From the NCBI GenBank assembly GCA_014649575.1, contig BMTH01000004.1, forward strand, positions 310,001 to 374,000: a stretch of DNA of 64,000 bases. Reading direction: 5' to 3'. Position numbers and translations under genes: made by a program. Shown here piece by piece: positions 35,955 through 45,694 of this stretch; positions within the stretch are counted from its first letter, which is position 1, and the number at the start of each line of letters is the position of its first letter. The notes below the pieces were generated by a model. It saw only the letters and a list, made by a program, of their open reading frames with translations, searched no databases and was not told the DNA's origin. The DNA is from Streptomyces griseoincarnatus (GTDB lineage: Bacteria; Actinomycetota; Actinomycetes; Streptomycetales; Streptomycetaceae).

Positions 35955-37490
35955 TCACACGGCGGACGCCGGGACGTACTCGAACCAGTCGAAGGCGACC
36001 GAACCCTCCGTGGCGTACATGCCGATGACACGGCCGGTGAAGCCCGCGGCGACCTCGGTGGACAGATAGCGCCCGTCCAGTTCGGCGAGCGGGTGGGCGC
36101 CCGGGGCGCCGGGGTCGCCCAGCCAGAAGGCGAGGGTGTCGGGGCCGGTGGTGTGACCGTCGGTGAGCAGGGGCGAGGCGGGCACCAGGTCCGAGGTGCG
36201 GACGGTCACGCCGAGGAGCAGCGGTCCGGGCGGGGCGGACCGCTGGGCCACGGTCTCGCTCAGCGGCCCGATCCGCGCCACGACGCGCACCTCCCCGTCG
36301 CCGGCCTCCACCTCGTAGTGGTGCGCCTCGTCCAGCCGTACGCAGATCCCGCCGCGTCCCGTGCCCGGGTCGACCAGGGCCGTGACGCGGCAGTCGTGGT
36401 GCTGCTGGCGGCGGCCGACGAACGTGTAGCCGGGGGTGTCCAGGGTGGGGCCGGTGGCGTGCAGCACCAGCGATCCGGGGCGCTCCGTGAGCGACCAGGA
36501 GCCCTCCGGGCGGGTGAACGGCGAGATCCAGTGCGGGGCGAGCGCGGTCCCGTCGAACTCGTCGCGGGCGGGCGGGCCCTGCACGGGGTGCCAGGCGCCG
36601 CCCGGCGCCGGGTGGCGCTCCGGCACGGGCGCGACGACCGGCCAGCCGTCCTCGTCCCACTCCACCGGCGTCAGGAACGTCTCCCGGCCCAGGACGTGCA
36701 CGTCGGGCGTGAACCCGCGCGGGCGGACGCCGAGCAGCACCATCCACCAGCTGCCGTCGGGCGCCTGCACCAGGTCGGCGTGGCCGGTGTTCTGGATCGG
36801 GCTGCCGGTGCCGCTGTGCGACAGCAGCGGGTTGCCGGGCGCGCCCTCCCAGGGGCCGCGCGGGGAGCGGGCGCGGGCCACCGAGACGGCGTGGCCGCGC
36901 TCCGTGCCGCCCTCGGCGATCAGCAGGTACCACCAGTCGCCGACGCGGTAGAGGTGCGGCGCCTCCGGGTACTTGAGGCCGCTGCCGGACCAGGTGGGGA
37001 AGGGGCCCTCCAGCACCGCGCCCGTGACCGGGTCGATCCGCGCCAGGTTGACACCGCCCGCGGGTCCGGAGAAGGCGCACCAGCAGGTGCCGTCCTCCTC
37101 CCACGCCAGGTCGGGGTCGATGCCCTCCAGGCCGATCCACACGGGGTCGCTCCACGGGCCCTCGGGCCGCTCGGCCGTGACGACGAAGTTGCCGCCGCCG
37201 TCGACGTTGGTGTTGACGACCCAGAAGCGGCCGTCGTGGTGCCGGATCGTGGGGGCGTAGAGACCGCCGGACGCCTTCGAGCCGGGGAGCGGCAGCGGCA
37301 GTTGGGCGGGGCGGTCGAGCACGTTGCCGATCTGCTCCCAGTGCACCAGGTCCCGGCTGTGGAAGAGGGGCAGTCCGGGGACGTACTCGAAGCTGGAGCA
37401 CACCAGGTAGTAGTCGTCGCCGACCCGGCACACGCTCGGGTCGGGGTGGAAACCGCTGATCACCGGGTTGTCGTACGTGTGGTCGAACAT
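35955..37490 (-). CDS. Glycoside hydrolase family 43 (beta-xylosidase / arabinofuranosidase-like)
   Basis: This 511-residue protein has a five-bladed GH43 propeller followed by a C-terminal beta-sandwich (from about residue 325), the XynB3/GH43_11-type arrangement. Catalytic candidates are Asp17 (GFHPDPSVCRVGDDYYL) as base, Asp125 (GIDPDLAWEEDG) as pKa modulator and Glu176 (KYPEAPHLY) as acid. There is no signal peptide, so it acts inside the cell on imported oligosaccharide. ATG at 37490 is preceded by GGGGAGG at short spacing; an in-frame ATG at 37502 is an alternative. Substrate (xylo- versus arabino-oligosaccharide) is not decided by the sequence. Confidence 0.92.
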   Translation of the reverse strand: MFDHTYDNPVISGFHPDPSVCRVGDDYYLVCSSFEYVPGLPLFHSRDLVHWEQIGNVLDRPAQLPLPLPGSKASGGLYAPTIRHHDGRFWVVNTNVDGGGNFVVTAERPEGPWSDPVWIGLEGIDPDLAWEEDGTCWCAFSGPAGGVNLARIDPVTGAVLEGPFPTWSGSGLKYPEAPHLYRVGDWWYLLIAEGGTERGHAVSVARARSPRGPWEGAPGNPLLSHSGTGSPIQNTGHADLVQAPDGSWWMVLLGVRPRGFTPDVHVLGRETFLTPVEWDEDGWPVVAPVPERHPAPGGAWHPVQGPPARDEFDGTALAPHWISPFTRPEGSWSLTERPGSLVLHATGPTLDTPGYTFVGRRQQHHDCRVTALVDPGTGRGGICVRLDEAHHYEVEAGDGEVRVVARIGPLSETVAQRSAPPGPLLLGVTVRTSDLVPASPLLTDGHTTGPDTLAFWLGDPGAPGAHPLAELDGRYLSTEVAAGFTGRVIGMYATEGSVAFDWFEYVPASAV

Positions 37491-37560
37491 GGTCCTCCCC
37501 ATCGAACGGCGGGCCGCTGGGGGGAGTCTAGGCCCGGCGGCGATCAAGCGGGCGGTCGTC

Positions 37561-38385
37561 CTACCAGCCGGGCCGGGCCCGGCGGCCGAAGAGGATGCCG
37601 CGCGGCTCGGGCGGCGGGGGAGTGCCCGGCTTCAGCGGCCACGCCAGCAGCATGCCGACGGCGAAACCGACGACGTGCGCCGCGTACGCCACCGTGCCCG
37701 CGTCCGTGACGCCCTGGCCGGCCGAGTACACCGCCTGGAGCCCGAACCACAGGCCCAGCACGGTCCACGCGGGCAGCCGCAGCGGCAGGAAGACCAGGAA
37801 CGGCACCAGCACCCAGACGCGTGCCTTCGGATACAGGACCAGGTAGGCGCCCAGGACGCCCGCGACGGCCCCCGACGCGCCGATCAGCGGCTCGCCCGAG
37901 CCGGCGTTCAGCAGCGCGAAGCCGTAGGCGGCCGCGTAGCCGCAGACCAGGTAGAACAGCAGGAAGCGGACGTGCCCCATGCGGTCCTCGATGTTGTTGC
38001 CGAAGACCCACAGGAAGAGCATGTTGCCCAGCAGGTGCAGCCAGCCGCCGTGCAGGAACATCGCCGTCAGCGCGCTCAGTTCCGGCGACTTGTCGTAGCG
38101 GGGCGGGGCGATCACGCATCCGGCGCCCTGCGGGCCCACGCCGGTGGCGCCGGTCGGCACCAGGTCCGGCAGCTGGTGGTGGATCAGCTCCCTGGGCACC
38201 ACCGCCCACCGTTCCAGGAACGCCTGGAGGTGGCACAGGTCCGCCAGGCTGCCGCCGCCCCCGGTCAGAGAGCCGACGACACCGGGCGTGAGCGCCACGA
38301 AGACGACGATGTTGGCGATGATCAGCGCGTACGTCACCCAGGGGGTGCGGCGCGCGGGGTTCACGTCATGGACGGGGATGACCAC
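37561..38385 (-). CDS. Rhomboid-family intramembrane serine protease
   Basis: This 274-residue polytopic membrane protease has catalytic Ser171 in LIGASGAVAG and His237 in VAYAAHVVGFAVGM. The oxyanion-helping region is LHGGWLHLLGNMLFLWVFGNNIED. TM1 is at about residues 16-36, followed by an external loop of about 60 residues with two Cys (Cys51, Cys90) that could form a disulfide. GTG at 38385 is chosen to give the short cytoplasmic lead (VIPVHDVNPARRTPW) common in Streptomyces rhomboids. Substrates unknown. Confidence 0.92.
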   Translation of the reverse strand: MVIPVHDVNPARRTPWVTYALIIANIVVFVALTPGVVGSLTGGGGSLADLCHLQAFLERWAVVPRELIHHQLPDLVPTGATGVGPQGAGCVIAPPRYDKSPELSALTAMFLHGGWLHLLGNMLFLWVFGNNIEDRMGHVRFLLFYLVCGYAAAYGFALLNAGSGEPLIGASGAVAGVLGAYLVLYPKARVWVLVPFLVFLPLRLPAWTVLGLWFGLQAVYSAGQGVTDAGTVAYAAHVVGFAVGMLLAWPLKPGTPPPPEPRGILFGRRARPGW

Positions 38386-38517
38386 GTTCCACTTGTGCCC
38401 GGACGGCCGCCGGTGAATCAACGGGCCCCTGAACGCCGCCCGTCCGCCGTGCGTATGTCTCCTCAACCGCCCGCGGCGCGGGGAAGGCGCCGCGGGGCCG
38501 ACGTGAGGACACAGGCG

Positions 38518-38868
38518 ATGAACGACCGAGTGACCGTCCCCGTGCACGCGCTGCCCGACGGCGAGGCCGAGCTGACGCTCGTGGTCCGCCTTTCCTGGGA
38601 GGACGTCGCCCGGCTCGGCCAGGAGGCGGGGCGGCTCGCCGCGCAGATGCAGCGGCCGGTGACGCTGGACGAGGCGGTCGGCCACCGCCTCCGCTCTCCC
38701 CGCGCCACCGCCGCCCACGCCCGCCCGACGGCCGGCGAACAGCCCCCGGCCGTCCCGCCGGCCACCGCCTCCGCGACCTCGACGACCGGCTCGGTCTCCT
38801 CCCTCCCCTCCCGCCCCCCGAGCGAGCAGGCCCGCCAGGCGATCGAACGCATCAACGGGACGGCGTGA
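38518..38868 (+). CDS. Small protein of unknown function
   Basis: The 116 residues split into a folded-looking N-terminal half (ALPDGEAELTLVVRLSWEDVARLGQEAGRLAAQMQRPVTLDEAVGHRL, predicted beta plus amphipathic helices) and a Pro/Ala/Ser/Thr-rich disordered tail ending in a short helix (SEQARQAIERINGTA). No family recognised. ATG at 38518 follows GTGAGGACA, a usable ribosome-binding site. Divergent from the rhomboid gene. Codon-position GC pattern looks coding. Confidence 0.65.
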   Translation: MNDRVTVPVHALPDGEAELTLVVRLSWEDVARLGQEAGRLAAQMQRPVTLDEAVGHRLRSPRATAAHARPTAGEQPPAVPPATASATSTTGSVSSLPSRPPSEQARQAIERINGTA

Positions 38869-39183
38869 CGCCGCCCCGTCGAGGGGGGCGGCGAGGCTCG
38901 GCGGCCGTGCACGGGGGGGCACGTGAGACGCGACGCACGCCGACTGCGACCCGCCTGCCGGTTCGAGCCGTGCGCCGGGCTCGCTCCGGACGGCCCGTGC
39001 CCCACCGCGCCGCCGGGGTCGGGCCCCCGCCCGCCCAGGCCATGTCGGAGCCGGAGCCGGAGGCGCGGACCGGACCGTGCGGGGTACGCCGGCAGGCGTC
39101 CGGCGTGGGTGACCGCTGTCAGGCGCGTCCCCCCGCCGTGAGCCCGCACCGCCCCGTCGGTCGCGTCGGCGGGGCGACGGCGG
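38869..39183. other. 315-bp intergenic region, nothing recognised
   Basis: It lies between the small unknown gene (plus) and the flavoprotein gene (minus), which converge. It is uniformly GC-rich. I see no clear stem-loop of terminator strength, promoter or small gene. Confidence 0.5.
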
Positions 39184-40578
39184 TCACCGTGCCCCCAGCT
39201 TCGCCGCCGCCTTCCGGGCCGCCACCTGGACCGGGTCCCAGACCGGGGAGAACGGCGGGGCGTAGCCCAGATCCAGCGCCGCCACCTGATAAACCGTCAT
39301 GCCCGCCGTGAGGGCGACCGCCGCGATGTCCACGCGCTTTCCCGCCCCCTCGCGGCCGACGATCTGGACGCCGAGGAGGCGGCCCGTGCCCAGTTCCGCC
39401 AGCATCTTCACCGTCATGGGCGCGGCGTCCGGGTAGTAGCCCGCGCGACTGGTCGACTCGATCGTCACCGTCTCGAAGCGCAGGCCCACCCGGTGGGCGT
39501 CCTTCTCGCGCAGGCCGGTGCGCGCGATCTCCAGGTCGCACACCTTGCTGACCGCCGTGCCGACCACGCCGGGGAAGGTCGCGTAGCCGCCGCCGGCGTT
39601 CGTGCCGATGATCTGGCCCTGCTTGTTGGCGTGGGTGCCGAGCGGGATGTGCCGCAGCTGCCCGGAGACCAGGTCGAGCACCTCCACGCAGTCGCCGCCC
39701 GCCCACACGTTCTCCTGGCCGCGCACCCGCATCGACCGGTCGGTGAGCAGCCCGCCGTGGTCGCCGAGGGGCAACCCGGCGGCCCGCGCGAGAGTGGTCT
39801 CGGGCCGTACGCCGATGCCCAGGACGACGACGTCGGCGGGGTACTCGGCGTCCGCGGTGGCGACCGCCCGCACCCGGCCGTCGGCGCCGGTGGGCAACGC
39901 GGTGACCTCGGCGTCGTCGACCATCGTGATGCCCAGCCCTGTCATGGCCTCGCGCACCAGTCGGCCCATGTCGGGGTCGAGCGTCGCCATCGGCTCCCGG
40001 CCCCGGTTGACGACCGTCACCTCGTAGCCGCGGTTGATCAGCGCCTCGGCCATCTCCACACCGATGTAACCCGCCCCCACGACCACCGCGCGGCGCCCTT
40101 CCGTACGGGTCAGCGTGTCCAGCAGCGCCTGCCCGTCGTCCAGGGTCTGCACCCCGTGCACCCCGGCCGCGTCGATCCCGGGCAGGTCCGGGCGGACCGG
40201 CCGGGCACCGGTCGCGATCACCAGCTTGTCGTACGACGTCCACGACTCGGCGCCGGACTCCAGGTCACGGGCGCGTACCCGCCCCCGCTCCACGTCGATC
40301 TCCGTGACCTCGGTGCGCAGCCGCACGTCGATGTGGCGCGCGCGGTGCTCCTCGGGGGTGCGGGCGATCAGCTCGTCCCGGTCCTCGACGTCGCCGCCCA
40401 CCCAGTAGGGGATGCCGCAGGCGGAGTAGGAGGTGAAGTGGCCGCGTTCGAACGCCACGATCTCCAGCTCGTCCGGGCCCCTCATCCGCCGGGCCTGCGA
40501 CGCCGCGGACATGCCCGCGGCGTCGCCGCCGATCACGACCAGCCGTTCCCTCACCCCGTGCGCAGCACTCGTGTTCAT
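39184..40578 (-). CDS. CoA-disulfide-reductase-like FAD/NAD(P) oxidoreductase
   Basis: This 464-residue pyridine-nucleotide-disulfide oxidoreductase has FAD-binding VVIGGDAAGMSAASQARR at the N-terminus, a single active Cys (Cys54 in TSYSACGIPYWVGG), NAD(P)-binding VVVGAGYIGVEMAEALINRG, FAD motif VWAGGDCVEV and a C-terminal dimerisation domain (GREGAGKRVDIAAVAL). The lone Cys and SYSACGIPY context fit CoA-disulfide reductase / NADH oxidase / Nox-type enzymes rather than glutathione reductase. Likely role: thiol or peroxide redox balance. ATG at 40578 is chosen by the start of the Rossmann fold. Confidence 0.88.
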   Translation of the reverse strand: MNTSAAHGVRERLVVIGGDAAGMSAASQARRMRGPDELEIVAFERGHFTSYSACGIPYWVGGDVEDRDELIARTPEEHRARHIDVRLRTEVTEIDVERGRVRARDLESGAESWTSYDKLVIATGARPVRPDLPGIDAAGVHGVQTLDDGQALLDTLTRTEGRRAVVVGAGYIGVEMAEALINRGYEVTVVNRGREPMATLDPDMGRLVREAMTGLGITMVDDAEVTALPTGADGRVRAVATADAEYPADVVVLGIGVRPETTLARAAGLPLGDHGGLLTDRSMRVRGQENVWAGGDCVEVLDLVSGQLRHIPLGTHANKQGQIIGTNAGGGYATFPGVVGTAVSKVCDLEIARTGLREKDAHRVGLRFETVTIESTSRAGYYPDAAPMTVKMLAELGTGRLLGVQIVGREGAGKRVDIAAVALTAGMTVYQVAALDLGYAPPFSPVWDPVQVAARKAAAKLGAR

Positions 40579-40615
40579 GCCGCCCACGCTACGGGGGAGG
40601 GTCGGGCACGGTTCC

Positions 40616-41623
40616 TCAGGCGTCACCGTTCCCGGCGTCCGGGGCGCGCCCCGGGACCGCCGGGGCGACAGGCGGTGAGCCCGCGCCCGTGCCGCCTTCG
40701 GCCGCGGGCTCGGGACGCGGGCGGCGCGCCACCCGGGGGCCGATCAGCCTGCTCCCCACCAGCACGACCAGCGCCGCCACCGCCGCGAACGGCAGGACCG
40801 CGCCCAGCGCCAGCATCAGCCAGCGCAGCAGGGTCAGGAAGACGCCCCAGCCGCCCGCGAGCGCGTCCAGGAAGCCGGGCTCCCCGTCCTCCTTCGCCTC
40901 CTTGCTCACCGGCGTCTCGGACAGCGTGAGCGTGATGGTGGCGAGGCTCGTGCGGTCCTTCAGGGACGCCTGCTGGGCGAGCAGCGACTCCAGGTCGGCC
41001 TGGCGGGTGCTCAGCTCGCCCTCCAGGGTCACCACGTCGCTGAGCCGCGTCGCCCGGTCCATCAGCTCGCGGATCCGCGCCACGCTCGCCCGCTGCGACC
41101 GGACACGGCTCTCCACGTCGACCACCTGGTCGGTGACGTCCTCCGCGTTCGCGTCGCGCTCGACCAGGGTGCCCGTGCCCTCCAGCGCGGCCAGCACCTT
41201 GTCGTACGCGTCGACGGGCACGCGCAGCACCACCCGCGTGCGCTCGTGGCCACGGGCGTCCCGGCGGGTCGTCTCGTCGCCGACGTAGCCGCCCGCGTTC
41301 GTGGTCGCGGTGCGCGCCTCGTCGAGCGCCGTCGGCACGTCCTTGACGCGCACTGTCAGGGAGGCCGTGCGGATGATGTGCTCCGTCGCGAGCCGGGGAG
41401 CCGACGGGGCGGACCGGTCCGCCGTGCCGCCCGGCGCGCCCTGCTTCCCGGACTCGGGCGCCGCGCCCGCGGCCCCCTTCTCGTCCGCCGCCACTCCCTG
41501 CCCGCCTCCGGCCTTGCTCGCGCCTTCGTCGCCGGCCCCGCTGCACCCGGTGACCAGGAGGGCCGCCGCCAGCAGGGCCCCGGCGAGGGTGTGGGCGGAT
41601 CGTACGGATCGTCGTGTGCGCAT
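40616..41623 (-). CDS. DUF4349 lipoprotein with C-terminal membrane helix
   Basis: This 335-residue exported protein has a signal peptide with lipobox VTGC (about Cys27), a disordered Gly/Ala linker, a DUF4349 domain (IIRTASLTVRVKDVPTALDEARTATTNAGGYV; RVVLRVPVDAYDKVLAAL; VESRVRSQRASVARIRELMDRA coiled coil; LATITLTL) and a C-terminal TM segment at about 268-295 followed by a basic tail. It is therefore anchored at both ends with the coiled coil outside. The function is unknown. ATG at 41623 follows GAGGGGGA. It is divergent from hemY. Confidence 0.9.
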   Translation of the reverse strand: MRTRRSVRSAHTLAGALLAAALLVTGCSGAGDEGASKAGGGQGVAADEKGAAGAAPESGKQGAPGGTADRSAPSAPRLATEHIIRTASLTVRVKDVPTALDEARTATTNAGGYVGDETTRRDARGHERTRVVLRVPVDAYDKVLAALEGTGTLVERDANAEDVTDQVVDVESRVRSQRASVARIRELMDRATRLSDVVTLEGELSTRQADLESLLAQQASLKDRTSLATITLTLSETPVSKEAKEDGEPGFLDALAGGWGVFLTLLRWLMLALGAVLPFAAVAALVVLVGSRLIGPRVARRPRPEPAAEGGTGAGSPPVAPAVPGRAPDAGNGDA

Positions 41624-41781
41624 GCGGGGCTCCCCCTCGTGTCCTGACGGCTGACGTTCCTCAGACGCCGTGAGGGGAGCGGGCGTTCGGCCCGGACGGT
41701 CGCGATGGGGTCACGGTAGGGACTCGACGGGGCCACACGGCCCTGGGGGACCGGCGCGCGGCGTTTGAGAAGGTGGAGGGC

Positions 41782-43239
41782 ATGAGCGGATCACACACGG
41801 GCGGCGGCGGGCACGCCGTCGTCGTCGGAGCGGGCATCGCCGGGCTGGCCGCCGCGCACCGGCTGCTGGAGCACGGGGCGCGGGTCACCGTGCTGGAGGC
41901 CTCGGAACGGGTCGGCGGCAAGCTGCTGCCCGGCGAGATCGCGGGCGCCCGCGTCGACCTCGGCGCGGAGTCGCTGCTGGCCCGCCGGCCCGAGGCGGTC
42001 GGACTCGCCCGCGCGGTGGGCCTCGCCGACCGGCTCCAGCCGCCCGCCACCGCCTCCGCCGCGCTGTGGACCCGAGGCGCCCTGCGCCCCATGCCGAAGG
42101 GGCACGTCATGGGCGTCCCCGGCACCGCCGCCGCGCTCGCCGGCGTGCTGTCCGACGAGGGCCTGGCCCGGATCGAGCGGGACGCCGAGCTGCCGCCCAC
42201 CGAGATCGGCGACGACGTCGCCATCGGTGAGTACGTCGCCGAGCGGTTCGGCCGTGAGGTCGTCGACCGGCTCGTGGAGCCCTTGCTCGGCGGGGTGTAC
42301 GCGGGGGACGCGTACCGCATCTCCATGCGCTCGGCCGTCCCGCAGCTCTTCGAGGCCGCCCGCGCGCACCCCACCCTGACCGAGGCGGTCCGCGCCGTGC
42401 AGGCGAAGACCGCCGCCGGCCGGCAGACCGGCCCCGTCTTCACGGGCGTCGCGGGCGGCGTGGGCACCCTGCCGCTCGCGGTGGCCGACTCCCTGCGCTC
42501 CCGGGGCGTCCGCATCCTCACCGGCACCCCGGTCACCGGACTGAGCCGCGAACCCGGCGAGGGCTGGCGGCTCGTCGCCGGCGGCGAGGTGCTGCACGCC
42601 GACGCGGTCGTCGTCGCCGTGCCCGCCCCGGCCGCCGCGGGCCTGCTGCGCGCCGAGGCCCCGGGCGCCGCCGCCGAGCTGTCCGCCGTCGAGTACGCCT
42701 CGATGGCGCTGATCACCCTCGCCTACCGGCGCGACGAGGCGCGGCTGCCCGAGGGCAGCGGGTTCCTGGTGCCGCCCGTCGAGGGCCGCGGCATCAAGGC
42801 GTCCACGTTCGCCTCCCGCAAGTGGGGCTGGATCGCCGAGGAGAACCCCGGCCTGGCCGTCGTGCGCACCTCCGTGGGCCGCCACGGCGAGACGGAGCTC
42901 CTGCACCGCGACGACGACGAGCTGGTGGAGCTGTCCCGGCGCGACCTGAAGGCGGCCACCGGCCTGGCCGCCGCCCCGGTCGCCGCCCGCGTGACCCGTT
43001 GGGACGACGGCCTGCCGCAGTACCCGGTCGGCCACCACGCGCGCGTCGCCCGCGTCCGCGCCCATCTCGCCGGCCTGTCCGGGCTGGCCGTGTGCGGCGC
43101 CGCGTACGACGGCGTCGGCGTCCCCGCGTGCATCGCGAGCGCGTACGCCGCCGCCGACCAGGTCCAGGGTGACCTGCGCGCTGTGCAGCAGCTCACCGCG
43201 CACCCGGTGCAAAGCCTTCACGGAGGAGCGGGAGAATAA
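41782..43239 (+). CDS. hemY: Protoporphyrinogen/coproporphyrinogen III oxidase (HemY-type)
   Basis: This 485-residue FAD enzyme oxidises coproporphyrinogen III (in actinobacteria; also called CgoX) to coproporphyrin III. It shows FAD-binding [80 protein letters not shown], and the C-terminal [21 protein letters not shown] at 41782 has GGAGG at 41775-41779; the in-frame GTG at 41773 overlaps that site. Only five bases separate it from hemQ, so the two steps are one operon. Confidence 0.95.
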   Translation: MSGSHTGGGGHAVVVGAGIAGLAAAHRLLEHGARVTVLEASERVGGKLLPGEIAGARVDLGAESLLARRPEAVGLARAVGLADRLQPPATASAALWTRGALRPMPKGHVMGVPGTAAALAGVLSDEGLARIERDAELPPTEIGDDVAIGEYVAERFGREVVDRLVEPLLGGVYAGDAYRISMRSAVPQLFEAARAHPTLTEAVRAVQAKTAAGRQTGPVFTGVAGGVGTLPLAVADSLRSRGVRILTGTPVTGLSREPGEGWRLVAGGEVLHADAVVVAVPAPAAAGLLRAEAPGAAAELSAVEYASMALITLAYRRDEARLPEGSGFLVPPVEGRGIKASTFASRKWGWIAEENPGLAVVRTSVGRHGETELLHRDDDELVELSRRDLKAATGLAAAPVAARVTRWDDGLPQYPVGHHARVARVRAHLAGLSGLAVCGAAYDGVGVPACIASAYAAADQVQGDLRAVQQLTAHPVQSLHGGAGE

Positions 43240-43244
43240 GGGAC

Positions 43245-43976
43245 ATGAGTGACGACGCCACCACCCCCGCGCCCGACCGGATCCCCAACAAGGGCAAGCT
43301 GGCCAAGGACCTCAACGAGGTCATCCGCTACACCCTGTGGTCCGTGTTCAAGTTGAAGGACGTCCTGCCGGAGGACCGCACCGGCTACGCCGACGAGGTC
43401 CAGGAGCTGTTCGACCAGCTCGCCGCCAAGGACGTCACGGTCCGCGGCACCTACGACGTGTCGGGCCTGCGCGCGGACGCGGACCTCATGATCTGGTGGC
43501 ACGCGGAGACCGCCGACCAGCTCCAGGAGGCCTACAACCTCTTCCGCCGCACCAAGCTGGGCCGCGCGCTGGAGCCCGTCTGGTCGAACATGGCGCTGCA
43601 CCGCCCCGCCGAGTTCAACCGCTCGCACATCCCGGCGTTCCTGGCCGACGAGACGCCCCGCGACTACGTGAGCGTCTACCCGTTCGTGCGCTCCTACGAC
43701 TGGTACCTGCTGCCGGACGAGGACCGCCGCCGGATGCTCGCGGACCACGGCAAGATGGCCCGCGGCTACCCGGACGTGCGCGCCAACACCGTCGCCTCCT
43801 TCTCCCTCGGCGACTACGAGTGGATCCTCGCCTTCGAGGCCGACGAGCTGTACCGCATCGTCGACCTGATGCGTCACCTGCGCGGCTCGGAGGCCCGTAT
43901 GCACGTCCGTGAGGAGGTCCCGTTCTACACGGGCCGCCGCAAGGACGTCGCGGACCTGGTCGCCGGTCTGGCCTGA
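43245..43976 (+). CDS. hemQ: Coproheme decarboxylase, chlorite-dismutase fold
   Basis: This 243-residue cytosolic enzyme catalyses peroxide-dependent conversion of coproheme III to haem b, the last step of the coproporphyrin-dependent route. The proximal His is expected to be His168 ([14 protein letters not shown]), and Tyr145 lies in the [15 protein letters not shown] motif that carries the catalytic Tyr. The fold's IWWHAET segment is present. The GGAGCGGGAGAATAAGGGAC before ATG 43245 includes a good ribosome-binding site. Cotranscribed with hemY. Confidence 0.96.
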   Translation: MSDDATTPAPDRIPNKGKLAKDLNEVIRYTLWSVFKLKDVLPEDRTGYADEVQELFDQLAAKDVTVRGTYDVSGLRADADLMIWWHAETADQLQEAYNLFRRTKLGRALEPVWSNMALHRPAEFNRSHIPAFLADETPRDYVSVYPFVRSYDWYLLPDEDRRRMLADHGKMARGYPDVRANTVASFSLGDYEWILAFEADELYRIVDLMRHLRGSEARMHVREEVPFYTGRRKDVADLVAGLA

Positions 43977-43982
43977 CGCCGG

Positions 43983-45584
43983 TCAGGACGCGGGAGCCGC
44001 CGGAGCGGGCGCCGGGTGCGGTGCGCAGGACGCGCGCCGCCCCGGCACCCGGCCCTCCAGCAGATACGCCGTCAGGTGCGCGTTCACGCACGCGTTGGCG
44101 CCGCCCGCGAGTCCGTGGCTGCCGGCGTCCCGCTCCGTCACCAGCGCCGACCCGGCCAGCCGCCGATGCAGCTCCAGCGCCCCGTCGTACGGGGTGGCCG
44201 CGTCCCGTTCGGCCGCCAGGACGAGCGTGGGCGGCAGGGCGTCCTGCCCGGCGCGCACGTCCAGCGGCCGCTGCCGGGGCGCCGGCCAGTAGGCGCAGGG
44301 CAGGTTGGTCCACACGTTGTCCCACGTCTCGAACGGCGCCCGCCGCGCCAGCCGGGTGTTGTCCCGGTCCCACACCGCGAAGTCCGTCGGCCAGGGCGCG
44401 TCGTTGCACTCCACGGCCAGGTACACCGCACGCGTGTTCTCCGCCTCCGCCGCCGCCTCGGGCTGCTCCTCCGCCTGCTCCGCCAGCGGTGCGGGGTCGC
44501 CCTTCAGATACGCCGACAGGGCGTGCGCGCGCTGCGGCCAGTGGTCGTCGTAGTACGCCGCCTTCAGCATCGCCGCGTGCAGCTGCGCCGGACCGACCTT
44601 CCCGCCCGCCGGCTCCCGCGCCAGCCGCTCCCGCACGACGTCGTAGCTGTCGCCCACCTTCCGCGCGGTGTCGCCCAGCCCGTACACGTCGTGGTGGCGG
44701 GCGGCCCACGCCCGGAAGTCCGCCCAGCGGTCCTCGAACGCGGCCGACTGGGCGAGGTTGTTGCGGTACCAGATCCGCTCCGGCGCCGGGTTCACGGCCG
44801 AGTCGAACACCATCCGCCGCACGTGCGAGGGGAACAGCGTCGCGTACAGCGCCCCGATGTACGTGCCGTACGACGAGCCGAGGAAGGTCAGCCGGGTCTC
44901 GCCCAGCGCGGCGCGCAGCACGTCCAGGTCGCGGGCGTTGTTCAGCGAGGTGTAGTGCCGCAGCGCGTCGCCCGACCGCTCGGCGCACCCCCGCGCGTAC
45001 GCCGCCGCACGGGCCGCGCGCTCCCGCTTGACCGCCGCCGACGGGTACTGGGGCGCGGGCGCGGGGCCCTGCTGGAAGGTGGTCGGGTCGGTGCACGAGA
45101 GCGGGGCGGAGCGGCCCACCCCGCGCGGCGCGTAGCCGACCAGGTCGTACGCCGCCGCCAGACGCTTCCAGCCCGGGACCACGCCGAGCATCGGGAAGTA
45201 CATGCCGCTGACGCCCGGCCCGCCCGGGTTGTTCACCAGGGAGCCCTGACGGGGCACCGCGCGTCCGGTCGCGGAGTCCATCCCGGTGGCCCGGGAGCGG
45301 CTCACGGTGAGCCGGATGCGCTCTCCGTCCGGGCGGGCGTAGTCGAGCGGGACGCTCAGCGTGCCGCACTCCACGGTGGGCGGCAGCTCCTGCTCCTCGG
45401 CGCACGGGCCGAAGCCGATGCCCTCGGAGGCGGCCCGCGCGGCGGCCACCGCGGTGCCGCGCGCCTCGGACGCGGACGGGGACCCGGGGGCCGACACGGA
45501 GGCCGCCGCGGGGGTCCGGGCGGCGGCCGCCGGGGTGGTGAGGAGCAAGGACCCGGCGGCCACGAGGGCGGCGGCGGTTCTCAT
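43983..45584 (-). CDS. Secreted alpha/beta-hydrolase, tripeptidyl aminopeptidase-like (A)
   Basis: This 533-residue exported S33-type peptidase has an N-terminal Ala-rich signal peptide (MRTAAALVAAGSLLLTTPAAAA), an oxyanion segment LVNNPGGPGVSG, nucleophile Ser238 in FLGSSYGTYIG and a C-terminal TAP-like domain with the His in RDAGSHGLAGG. Eight or more Cys suggest disulfides outside the cell. ATG at 45584 is chosen for the signal peptide, though the ribosome-binding site (GAAGGGA) is 12 bases away. It is the same family as the gene at 50330-51925. It probably trims di- or tripeptides from extracellular substrates. Confidence 0.9.
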   Translation of the reverse strand: MRTAAALVAAGSLLLTTPAAAARTPAAASVSAPGSPSASEARGTAVAAARAASEGIGFGPCAEEQELPPTVECGTLSVPLDYARPDGERIRLTVSRSRATGMDSATGRAVPRQGSLVNNPGGPGVSGMYFPMLGVVPGWKRLAAAYDLVGYAPRGVGRSAPLSCTDPTTFQQGPAPAPQYPSAAVKRERAARAAAYARGCAERSGDALRHYTSLNNARDLDVLRAALGETRLTFLGSSYGTYIGALYATLFPSHVRRMVFDSAVNPAPERIWYRNNLAQSAAFEDRWADFRAWAARHHDVYGLGDTARKVGDSYDVVRERLAREPAGGKVGPAQLHAAMLKAAYYDDHWPQRAHALSAYLKGDPAPLAEQAEEQPEAAAEAENTRAVYLAVECNDAPWPTDFAVWDRDNTRLARRAPFETWDNVWTNLPCAYWPAPRQRPLDVRAGQDALPPTLVLAAERDAATPYDGALELHRRLAGSALVTERDAGSHGLAGGANACVNAHLTAYLLEGRVPGRRASCAPHPAPAPAAPAS

Positions 45585-45694
45585 CGGTGAGGCGATCCCT
45601 TCGGTGCGCTGCGGCGACAAAAGGGATGTTTTCGGTACGCGTGGTGCCGGGCAAGGACCGCTCGCCGGGTGTCGGCGACCGGTTCACCGCCCGG

